From: Pectinophora gossypiella
Taxonomy: Eukaryota; Arthropoda; Insecta; Lepidoptera; Gelechiidae
Assembly (NCBI RefSeq): GCF_024362695.1
Contig: NC_065426.1
Location: forward strand, 2,232,001-2,296,000
Reading direction: 5' to 3'
Length of the DNA: 64,000 nucleotides
In this document: positions 54,001 through 61,300 of the stretch, piece after piece
How positions within the stretch are numbered: the stretch's first letter is position 1
Layout: the number at the start of each line of letters is the position of its first letter
Translations under genes and position numbers: made by a program
The notes under the pieces: generated by a model
Told to the model about the DNA's origin: nothing
The model's input: only the letters and a program-made list of their open reading frames with translations
The model's database searches: none

Positions 54001-56786
54001 TACTATAAAACTATTGAAAAACAGGGCACAAAGGCACTTATTATTTAAATCGTAGAAGCAGTAAAGGCACTTATTATTTGTATTGCTAGTTTTCTTAAAA
54101 TTAATCTTAAGTTAAAATTTACAGCTCGAGTTTCAACAAGCACGAAAAAGTGAAAAAAAAATGGAATTCGGTTGAATTCCTGTTATAGGTCCGACGTGGC
54201 GTCCTTTTTCTTGAATTAGCCAATGAAATAATTTCCTTTGCGTGTTGGCCAATAAAATAGAAATTCTTTCCGGGTAGGCTGATATGCGGAATTCTGCTTG
54301 CTGATTGGTGGACGGGCGTCATGCAGCAACGCGTCATAACGCGTGATTCGCCGGAAAATTTCAATTGACACTTGTTCCGTCGGCGGCAAATTCAAGTATG
54401 TAGTTTGACGTTTTAAAAAGCAGGGTCGGCAAACGGCAAAGAATAAAATGTATTGAGCCTTACGTGATTGCGTAATTTTGATGTTGATTAATGGATTCCA
54501 AACCTGTTGATGAGCTTGATAAAAGACGTAATTCGTTGAAATTTTGCAAAAAATCACTGATATCTTGCGTTCTTCTGTGTTTTGGTAGGTAAAATTGACG
54601 AGTTTTTGCAGGCGGGCAGATAATATTTATGACTTGCACTCGCCCCTCGTATATGAAACGTAGGCGTACTCAAACCAAATATTTATTACACTGCACTCTG
54701 TAGAACAAATCGATCTGTGGCGTTGTGGCGGATGTAGCTTAATCCTGGCGTATATTTAGGTACTACTGCACAGAACAAAAGGGCGTTGTCCACGACTGCA
54801 CACTGGTTTTCTTCGGTCCGTATTTCCTTGTTCTCGCTCGAAGGACCATGTACAACTTCTGTTGGGCTGAAGGGCTGGTGTGTGATGGAGATGCGTTTGA
54901 AGAAAACCACGATTTGTTAGTAGCACTTTCAAGTATAATTTTATAAGTAATTATTAGTACAATGCGAACGATGTTCGATAAATCAAATATGGCGAATTAT
55001 ATTATAAAAAAATTATGACAGCTATAAAAAGAGTTGGTTGTCAAATTGACAGCCAAAATTACGTTTGTAATGTTGGTGTTTCCAACAGATCCTTTGTAAC
55101 ATACTGGACTTTTATACAGGGTCTTAGTGGCATCGTAACGAAAACTTTGGGGGACGGTTCAGACCATTCCATTTACGCAAAAGTATAAAACTGAAAATCA
55201 CAAAAATTTTCATATTTCCGACAGGCAATTCCATTTGATATCAAAACAGAATCATGGTCTGAATCATCCCCCTCAGTATTCGTTACGATGTCACTAACAT
55301 CCTGTAATTGAATTCTTGAATAATGCTTTTGTTATTATATCCTCCTCCGGTCCAGGTTTCTAGGGACAATAATTAAACAATGGCTTTGGATATTAAAAGG
55401 ACTTTATGCATTAAGTCCATGTTATAAATCTGGTCGATGGCCTGATTCTGTTACTTCCCATCGAATCTCCTCCTGATAAGTTGTGGTTCCGCTCGTCCCA
55501 TTTTAGGATATGTACGTGAATTTGTGTATGTATGCAGAACCCGTAAACCATCCAATATCATGCAAATCCTGACGTCCCAAATGCAACAATGAACGATCAT
55601 TCAGCGGCAATTGGTCGCCATCTCGAATTGACGTGCAGTCTCTTGTTATTGAGCTTGCAATCATTCAATTCTGGCTTGCATATTCCTGACAACCTATACA
55701 ATGTGTTAGTGACATCGTAACGAATACTGAGGGGGATGATTCAGACCACGATTCTGAGTTAATATCAAATGGAATTTTGCGTTGCAAAGTTCATGATTTA
55801 ATTTCCAATTCTATACTTTTGCGACTGTAAATTCCACTTGATATTATCTCAGAATAATGGGTTGAATAATTCCTCTCAGTATTCGTTACGATGTCACCTA
55901 CGCACCGTACAAGTACGTACAGGTAGCCATACGAGTGTGTATCGGTGTTAGATTGATTCAGACCATGATGATTGATGAAAATTTTAGTGCACATGCATTT
56001 TTTTTGCGACGGAAAATTCACCATCAGAATCACCCTTTAAATTTTTCGTTACGATGTCACTAACACCCTGTATTACTCAAACACGTACGTAAAGACACAC
56101 ACGTATCAATATTGAGGTGAGCAAAACCATAAGCGCATCCCGGACATCCCATACAAAAAAATACCGTGCGCCACGTAACGCATAACTGCAAGCGAGTCAC
56201 GAATAGCCATTGCGACCCTGTTCGACCAAGTCCCTAATTTAAAAATCTCTAAATCAATCCGCTTGTTAATATCCAGTGTCTTTTTGGAATAAAGCTCTAT
56301 GACATACTGTACGGCTCCTATTTTGTATGTGAGCTCACGGTTACTTATTAGATGCAATGGAGTCTCTTCTACTTTCAAACAGAATCTGCATAAAGGGGAC
56401 TCAGTTAGTGCCATTCTATGTACGTGCCTTTGAGTCTGCAGTGACCGGTGAGAGTCCTTATTAGGTATTTTACCTGCCCCCTAGCATAGTATAAGGAATA
56501 ATACTACGTATGCTGAGCTAGATTTACCTCACCCATCGGTCTTACTTTAGTTTTCAATCGTATGGCCTCAGTCGTCACACACACAGATGCGCGTGTACGA
56601 TAACGTCAATGTGTAGTGTCTGTGTAAAACGAGGTTCTTTGTATGAAGTGTCCGGGGTATGCCCTCAGTAAGAACGTAGGTATGTTTGTAATAAGAAATG
56701 TTTGTTTCAGATCGGCTCTAGTCGCTATTGCTGCTTTTCTGGATGCGTTCCAGAAGATAGCAGACGCTGCGACCAATGCTAGAGGT
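47943..56786 (+). CDS. mim: mim / MTSS1 homologue, two internal exons of the I-BAR (IMD) domain (partial gene)
   Basis: Two exons, 47943-48004 and 56713-56786, join in frame (2 bases + 1 base) to give 46 residues including PMWEEFISKATKLHS and AAFLDAFQKIADAATNARG. This closely matches the start of the IRSp53/MIM homology (I-BAR) domain of MTSS1/ABBA and fly mim, which has xPVWEDFxxKAxKLxS then AAFLDAFQKVADxATNxRG. The family bundles actin and bends membranes outward at the plasma membrane. Acceptors (poly-T then ttacag; tttgtttcag) and donors (gtaagt; gtgagt) are canonical. The first exon enters in phase 0; the second leaves in phase 1, so more exons are required on both sides and none is visible here. 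The 8.7-kb intron holds an antisense Pao element. Identity is strong; gene extent is unknown. Confidence 0.88.
48155..48330 (-). repeat. (CT)n and repeat-L copy in the mim intron
   Basis: tctctctctctctatttaag, hairpin agagctgcgctctt, then a pyrimidine-rich body matching the start of the window (61-130). Confidence 0.55.
48369..48373. repeat. Target duplication (gatcc), Pao low side
   Basis: Exact 5-bp match to 55088-55092. 5 bp is usual for BEL/Pao. Confidence 0.93.
48374..48612 (-). repeat. Pao 3' LTR
   Basis: 239 bp. Ends TGTTGGAAAC...TTGTACA in element orientation; flanked on the low side by gatcc. Confidence 0.96.
48613..48803 (-). other. Pao 3' segment between ORF and 3' LTR
   Basis: 191 bp, AT-rich. 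Next to the LTR it reads GTAGGCCGCAATA in element orientation, which is not a normal run of purines, so the polypurine tract is not obvious. Confidence 0.6.
48804..53969 (-). CDS. BEL/Pao gag-pol polyprotein
   Basis: 1721 residues. A coiled N-terminus and gag-like DUF1759 region cover ~1-300. A Cys/His zinc-knuckle-like region follows at ~334-396 (CLLC, CTTC, CDIC). The aspartic protease has LLDSGSQ near 439. Reverse transcriptase lies at ~735-905, with FITDV near 789 and YVDD near 866. The Peptidase_A17/RNase H region has GFADASS ~1043, PRLEL ~1089, YSDSQ ~1120 and NPADCLSRG ~1163. Integrase has its HHCC zinc finger at ~1356-1394, then DFCGP ~1426, YCDNAS ~1492 and GGLWEAA ~1543 (D,D,E). A C-terminal DUF5641-like segment follows. 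All catalytic residues I can check are present, with no stop or frameshift, and the length is normal for a single-ORF Pao element. It would make the virus-like particle and copy the element. Confidence 0.95.
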   Translation of the reverse strand: MSADQDCEQTTSITALKQRLKGIKSWVSRLANEVETLTAETATAVIVQVKEERLRAHFTKYEECLLQIISVDPSFDMDVTVEQKYMNSLVKIKQLLSNRELSKDEKPVSDPISRLPVNLPPINIPTFTGKYTEYKTFIGIFNAVVHKDKRLEKIQKFYYFQMFLQGEPYNLIKNLPMLESSYDEALKIIDERYNNEFKIKMEHLNLLLDIQPLTKTNAPILRQFVSTIKQQKAALKNLNIDIETCPMTLCVILRKLDALCSREFQLTLDTKEPSLSTLIEFLDKRALALENSTAAMQLTKPPPASSGFNHRGRENNASATALKAIEDPAPGVSCLLCKLQHKLFSCPKFKLMNVSDRTEFATEHNLCTTCLNKHAKPCRYHFRCDICRKKHNTLLHQDQQLPPVALVSKTEGTQVLLPTVKVKIIADNGIELHVKALLDSGSQLSFIKSDLVKLLNLKPQKTNSNVIGIDNSVSHLSQYVPIKLHSLNNEFNIQVSCFVLNKITTKLPQQEVDLTKFKLPPNIILADNEFHKPSEVQILLGADVFFQVLSTQHETSTLQPALHVPTPASASTPSLLETKFGFIVAGNLPNIPAASNPVTLFCKTCDHNIHDSVTQLWKTESVPEIYPEKLSEHETCEQQFKESVTLENNKFTVGLPLKLPLDSVNQMLGDTLNLALKRFYNLEKRLQKDPVLLDLYSNFIHEYIDLGHATKIDINQYNLDRDPVYFLPHHPVVRMDKRTTKCRTVFDASMKGSKKIALNDILLNGPVVQNELFDVLILSRLEKYIFITDVKHMFRAIELDEKYRSLQNILWRDIPTDNLDCLQLNTVTYGMKSSSYLATRCLMELAENYYKDHPQAAFILKNQTYVDDVIGTASSIESLIESKEQLCRIMDLGGFKLHKWSSNSPELLQNIPLEKQYFDDIELQKNDLLLKTLGIKFNVKSDNLILASPVSEGNVPQTKREILSFISKFFDPLGLAGPIVVSAKLFIQNLWKSRVDWDTKVEGDLKKTWFDYYDSLTKMNPININRYICLDMSVCFQLIGFADASSTVAYGCCIYLRVIDAAGNVKVSLLCAKSRINPLNNNLTTPRLELNAALLLSKLCAKVHKTLSLKFKINNVFLYSDSQIVLAWIATDIIKLNTYVANRVKEITQNTQRCTWSYINTTDNPADCLSRGLLPHEFESHPLWWKGPGFLHTSEYDLPCNVPAVMEDLPESKKEPAHTLVCTTHVPLNLNFLDKFSNLHKMQRVLAYILRFCKNTRTNLDRVQCNYLTSKELEKSLLLIVKYEQERHMKDLIHNVSNNKPLSECNLQSLHPFVDDNGMLRVGGRLEKSSLPYSQKHPLILPKGSRLIELIIRSEHIKNLHAGPRLLLSSINQKFWIVNALREIKKVTHKCVICWKLKKKVSEQLMGSLPHDRINVCRPFQKIGLDFCGPVSVKQSTMRRSIVGSGYICVYVCFTTKAVHLELCSDLKTQTFLASFRRFISRRGLPTDVYCDNASNFKCANSELHKLYNSKEHQNQVQDFSSEKGINFHFIPCYSPVFGGLWEAAVKSTKFHLKRVVQRSLLTFEQLITVLYEIEAILNSRPLLPLSNDITDYSYLTPGHFLIGTALNSYPEKDVTNISNNRLTFWQKCNDLKQSFWKVWSNQYLNTLQSRPKWKNMLPNVAIGSLVILKDDNSSPMYWPMARVINVFPGSDGLVRAVEVKTANGKTHRRSVTKVCQLPIN
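53970..54831 (-). other. Pao untranslated leader
   Basis: Between primer site and ORF start. Holds only short ORFs (for example 54216-54557) with no recognisable domain. RNA packaging signals would be expected here but are not identifiable by eye. Confidence 0.7.
54832..54848 (-). promoter_or_regulatory. Pao primer binding site (tRNA-Tyr-like)
   Basis: Immediately next to the 5' LTR with no spacer. Element-sense TGGTCCTTCGAGCGAGA; its first 13 bases complement the 3' end of eukaryotic tRNA-Tyr (…GCTCGAAGGACCA, recalled from general knowledge), after which the match weakens. Confidence 0.7.
54849..55087 (-). repeat. Pao 5' LTR
   Basis: 239 bp, the promoter-bearing LTR in element orientation. 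By eye it is base-for-base identical to the LTR at 48374-48612. It contains a TATA-like TTTTTATAGC about 70 bases in (element sense). Confidence 0.96.
55088..55092. repeat. Target duplication (gatcc), Pao high side
   Basis: Partner of 48369-48373. The reconstructed empty site, acaaagg-gatcc-tttgt, is close to a palindrome. Confidence 0.93.
55115..55306. mobile_element. CAGGGTG-family foldback MITE
   Basis: tacagggtcttagtggcatc to gatgtcactaacatcctgta; 23 bases beyond the Pao target duplication. Confidence 0.72.
55693..55911. mobile_element. CAGGGTG-family foldback MITE, worn ends
   Basis: tgtgttagtgacatcgtaac to ttcgttacgatgtcacctac. Confidence 0.68.
55952..56074. mobile_element. CAGGGTG-family MITE, half copy
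   Basis: Left arm truncated; right end cgttacgatgtcactaacac cctgta intact. Confidence 0.62.
56100..56462 (-). pseudogene. LINE fragment, C-terminal zinc-finger region
   Basis: MALTESPLCRFCLKVEETPL then HLI matches the xxLTDSPLCRxCxxEEETPxHLxC segment after the RNase H domain of many insect LINEs. The expected following Cys is lost (HLISNR). Lies in the mim intron. Confidence 0.65.
56484..56660 (+). repeat. Repeat-F copy with deletion
   Basis: catagtataaggaataatac, missing the ggcaactctcc part, to gaagtgtccggggtatg; ends 53 bases before the mim exon. Confidence 0.65.
56713..56786 (+). CDS. mim: mim exon (downstream of the two)
   Basis: 74 bp beginning with the single base that completes a Lys codon, then SALVAIAAFLDAFQKIADAA and TNAR, ending after one base of a Gly codon. 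It is the most conserved helix stretch of the I-BAR domain. The next family motif (EIGSALTRMCMRHR-like) was not found downstream. Confidence 0.9.
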
Positions 56787-57074
56787 GAGTCTATATTCTT
56801 CTTCTAACACAGACGAAGGAGTAGGTAGAGTAGTTTAGTATGACACCCACTCCAGTAGGGCTGACATGCGCAACGTGATAAAATTATCTATCCATTCAAT
56901 ACATTTTATCGAAATCGATAAGTTCTTTTTTCCCTAACATGCGTGCCGCGTGATTTTGTTCGTATTTTGACAGAACGACATGGCTTATTTGGATTCATAT
57001 ATTAACCGACAAAACGACATAATTATATCGTCAGAATCGATGATTCAAAATTTTATCATGTTGCGCATACTGGC

Positions 57075-57255
57075 CAGCTATAAGTCCCATGTAATAGGGG
57101 GCGAGCCTATTGCCATTAACCGGGTACAAATCCCGGAAACCACGTGATATCAATTATCTATGATCCAAACATAAATTCAAAATTCAGTGGTTTAGAGCCT
57201 GGTTCGGGATTCGAACCTGTGGCATTAAGATGTAAGTCAAGCGTTCTCTGATCAG
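57075..57255 (-). repeat. Repeat-E copy
   Basis: attaaccgggtacaaatccc and ccacgtgatatcaattatc, then a tRNA-like stretch with tcgggattcgaacctgtggc. Interrupted on its right by the MITE at 57258. Confidence 0.5.
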
Positions 57256-57257
57256 GT

Positions 57258-57412
57258 GCCTGTTTAATAAAAATTACAATTGTAAATTACAATGACAATT
57301 TGATGTACATTGCGGAGTGTGTGATCACGAATATTTTGCAGTATCATATTAGCTACGCAATGAACATCAAATTGTCGTTGTAATTTACAATTGTAAGTTT
57401 TATTAAACAGGC
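57258..57412. mobile_element. MITE with ~55-bp terminal inverted repeats
   Basis: gcctgtttaataaaaattac ... to its complement ...ttttattaaacaggc, with a short centre. No clear target duplication. Confidence 0.75.
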
Positions 57413-58052
57413 CCCTGGTCACTGATCCGATAAATTAAGATATAATTTAAAATGAAACCGCATCATAACATGTTAATTTCTTTTTGTTTATTTATTAATC
57501 TCATACAAAATTGACTTATCGACTTATTCTACGTATAATTATTAGGTAAAAAAATTACTGATATTCAGATCTTATTCAGTTCGAGATCTGTGGCATCTGT
57601 CCTTCATACACGACCTTTTATTTACTTAGTATTTTTATTGACGCGATACAAACACAATATTAGTGCCTGCAATTATTAAAAGAGCAATTACGTTGGGAAT
57701 ACTTTTTAGTTTAAATTTTCATCAGGCGTTTACGTTCATGTACAAAATAATATGGGCAAAATACGCAAAAAAAAAACAACAATTTAGTAGGATTTAAACT
57801 AGGACTTAGATCTAAAAACGAACAAAATTAAATCACAATTTTAATTTGGCAACAATCGTCAAAAAGGAAAGTATAAAATATTAATATTAATCTGAGCATT
57901 GTTCATGGATCATCATCATTAAGTACTGAAACACATCTTATTAGAGTCTAATTTAATATCAGAGTAATTCCTCTCATGCACATTGATCCTTGTTTACCCT
58001 GTACCTTTAGGATTGATGCGTTATACAACCTCACTTAACTATCGGTCTTATT
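57413..58052. other. Intergenic or 3' UTR of the protease gene
   Basis: AT-rich; minus-strand AATAAA near 57618 and ATTAAA near 57840 are candidate poly(A) signals. No coding motif. Confidence 0.45.
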
Positions 58053-58310
58053 CTAAGGTATGATCTGACTTCTTATCCAGGAATTGTACTCGTGCACCTT
58101 AGTATAAACCCCGGGTACGCCCTCAAGACCACAGGCTTTGGGGCCGAAACTGACGATGCCAATGACTTCGAAAATCTTCTCGTTCTGGAACATCAAGGGA
58201 CCTCCAGAGTCGCCCTTGCAGGAATCCTGGCCCTGTTGTGCGCCTGCGCACAGTTGGCCATTCCAAAGTGGAACGTTGAATTGTGGTCTGCTGTACACTG
58301 TTTGGCATTG
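58053..58310 (-). CDS. Protease last exon: catalytic Ser and C-terminus
   Basis: 258 bp including the TAG stop. NGQLCAGAQQGQDSCKGDSG carries the pocket Asp and catalytic Ser; GVPGVYTKVHEYNSWI is the terminal strand and helix. Acceptor ctttccag. AATAAA on the minus strand lies at about 57618-57623; the cleavage site is not determined. Confidence 0.93.
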   Translation of the reverse strand, partial: QCQTVYSRPQFNVPLWNGQLCAGAQQGQDSCKGDSGGPLMFQNEKIFEVIGIVSFGPKACGLEGVPGVYTKVHEYNSWIRSQIIP

Positions 58311-61300
58311 CTGGAAAGGAAATCGTAATTTTTGTTAAGGCGCGGGAAATGACAATTACTTCAAATCGATAAATAGATTTCATAATAAAAAAATGAGATA
58401 AACGCATGGTTAAGAAACTATTCTATAACAGTCTATATACGTCTCAGTGCTGAGAACAGGCCTCCCCTAGGTCAGTACGGATCATACTCCACGCTGTTAC
58501 ACTGCGGGTGTTGTTGGTGGAGATTGAAAACATGAATATCATCAGACCGGTTTATGTAGTTACTACTTTAAGTAATAACCTTGTAAAAATAAGGAGAAGT
58601 TCTATTAAACTTGACACGGATTTACTTGTTCCTCGTGCAAATGGATAGTCTACTTGATGATATTAATATGCTTACAATTGCGACGCACAAAAACTTCCGT
58701 AGTCAAAGTGGGTGCTAATACCCTATACCTATATTTTTGTTACAAAAATGTCTCTACTTACATCCTTGTCGATCAAAGGCACTTCGACGTGTAGTTTGAT
58801 GTCACTCTTGCTGACTGTTTCGTTGACAGCTCCCCATCCCGCCACGTACATCTTGAGGGTAGGCGGTGGTGATATTGTGATGTCTCGCTCAGGAAGGCAG
58901 ATTGGACGAATGAAATCTGGAGTCGACATAAATGGAGATAATTAATTGTTCTAAGAAGTGCTATCTTTCCTAGGGTATAAAAGTCAGTTGAATGAAAGTT
59001 ATAAAAATAGTCCAAACTGATCAGTCAACCTACGAAAATCTGTCGACAATCTACAAAGTGTAAATTTTGAGTACGATTTCTTGATGCATTTGACCAGATT
59101 CCCAGCTCACTTTCTCTTTTTTTGACATTTATTATTCTCTACTGCTTCTGTCTCTTTTCTTACATCTTCTATTTCGTGTTGTCGGACGTGTATATTTTAC
59201 TTTATAGATTATAAGACTGAGTGACTACTGAACGGTAACGGAAAACATCGTGAAGAAACCCATATTCCCGAGAAATGCATTTCGGAGGTATGTGATCTGT
59301 ATGACCTGTATTGGGCTGGTTTCCCCTTCGCGGGTTAGAAGGTCAGACAAGCAGTCACTTCTGTCAAATCATCAGGTTATTAGGTAAGCAGACCCCGTGA
59401 AAACGGGATAACGCTAGGGAGATGGAGATTATAATTCTGAATTCTTCAAGGTTAAACATACCTGTGTAAGGAGCAGTCTCCCTCAATCTCAACAGTGCTA
59501 TATCATTCCTCCTCAAACTATTGCTCGGGTTGTACTGTGGATGAGGTATAACCTTCTCAATAGCAATGACTTTCACACCCTCAGTACAATCCATGCCACC
59601 TCCAGGAACCTTGACGCAATCTGGTTCGCTCACGTCGTTTGATGTGTCGTATTCTCCTAGACGAACGTGACGGCTGAAACACAGAAATTTCCTTTCTTTG
59701 AGTTAAAGTTTTTTCAAAATTTCTTTAAGCCCATTTTCTAATGCACAGTATATTTGTCAGCATTGTCCGTTTTCATAAAATGCTGTGTTAGTATTGACAT
59801 GTTGGCGTGCTGGAAGACAAATATGTCAAATTGTATTTAAAAATCTCTCAATGGTTGGATACGATCATCCAGGATAAAATCTACCACCGCCACATAAGGT
59901 CACTTCTTCGCTTACCATTAGGTGAGATTGTGGTCAAACGCAAACCTATTGAAAACAATCATAGTCTTTTAAAGGATTCAGAACAGTTGAAAAAGAGTTG
60001 CTCGTACCATTACCTAGATAAACCTATCTAATTGTTTTTGTAAGGTGGATTTAATGTATATTTGTATTTAATACTCACGGTGTACCAGCTTTGAGCACAT
60101 CTCCAATGACACAATGTCCCGCAGTCAGCACATATCGACCACTGATCAAAGCACCACCGCAGAGCAGCTTGATCCTGTTACCCTGGACGTATTCGATCAC
60201 CACCAGCCACGGGTACTTGTCTATGCCAGTCGCGTTACCACCTGGAATTTGTGTGATAAATATTTTTACATGAAATTCAAAAGCGTACTAGCCTAATAGG
60301 GCTGAGCACATTAGACTTTTTTGGGGTAGCATTGAAAATATCTTCTATGTGAGACTTGAAGAAGAAAAAAATAGTGCGTCTCGGATCTCGGAAAGATTCT
60401 GGTCGTGAGTTTACGTATAAGCAAGTTACTTCAAAGCTAAAATATTTCCATTACGTTGCATGTTACTCACCAACAATCCTGTCATCAGCCAAGATCTGGA
60501 TGCCACAGCAGCCAGAGTTGTGATTGGGGAGAGCGATGCTGGATGCGCACACGGCGTTAACATTGCCATTATTGTTGTTGTTGTTGAAGTCAGGAGGATT
60601 CTGGCCACAGCACACGCTGTATTGGTCTGGGCCTTGACACCTGGTGAAAAGATATGTATTATATTACATAAATAAAATATAGTACAAGTAAGCTTGTCTC
60701 CAGTAAGAGATCTGATATGAGGATTATTGATGGAGATTCCATGATCATCTACTAAAGGTCAAGTCTCTTCTAAAATTAACATCTACTTAGCTTTGAATTG
60801 TCGCCTCTTTCTGTCTGTCGGTCTTCAAGTAAAAAGGATCAGTTGCTAAGAAACTAATGTGGATATAAATTGCTACAGTTTGCGATTTTTTATCAGTTCA
60901 ATCAGTTGAAAAATAAAATACAGATGTTGGGTTAAACCAGAAATTCTTTCGAGTCCTACGACATAATTAGGTATTGTCTGAGGGCATCTATGCTTTATTT
61001 TATAGATAGTATATAAATCTGTATAATCTGTGAGTAAGATACAAGTTATTAATCATAAGCAAAGCTGACGTCAGTGGAAGTGCTTGTAATGTTAGCGAAA
61101 TTAATTAATATGTCCTTGATATTCGTACGTACGGCTGGTTTTTCCCTTTTGCATCATAATATCGAAAGGGTAACGAAACGAGTAAAAATAATTGCGTAAG
61201 TAATATTAGTGTTTCTGAATGTGGAGGAGGCAAGAGAAGTATGTCAGGATCGAAGCAAATGAAATTCCATAGTCTTTGTTTACCCTGGTGGAAAATATGT

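Larger units (their letters stand above)
48374..55087 (-). mobile_element. Complete BEL/Pao LTR retrotransposon, apparently intact
   Basis: 6714-bp element in antisense to mim, within its intron. Identical 239-bp LTRs (TG...CA), gatcc target duplications (48369-48373 and 55088-55092), a primer binding site touching the 5' LTR, an 879-bp leader, one gag-pol ORF of 1721 codons and a 191-bp 3' segment. There is no envelope ORF. Identical LTRs, exact duplication and an unbroken ORF all indicate a recent insertion that may still be capable of movement. Confidence 0.95.

Noticed and set aside
54216..54557. ORFs in the Pao leader considered as a separate accessory gene
   Set aside because: No domain, overlapping frames, and position typical of an untranslated leader.
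57258..57412. Inverted repeat considered as a microRNA gene
   Set aside because: 55-bp terminal arms with MITE-like structure; no support for processing.
58092..58338. Plus-strand ORFs opposite the protease last exon
   Set aside because: Shadow frames of the minus-strand catalytic Ser exon.
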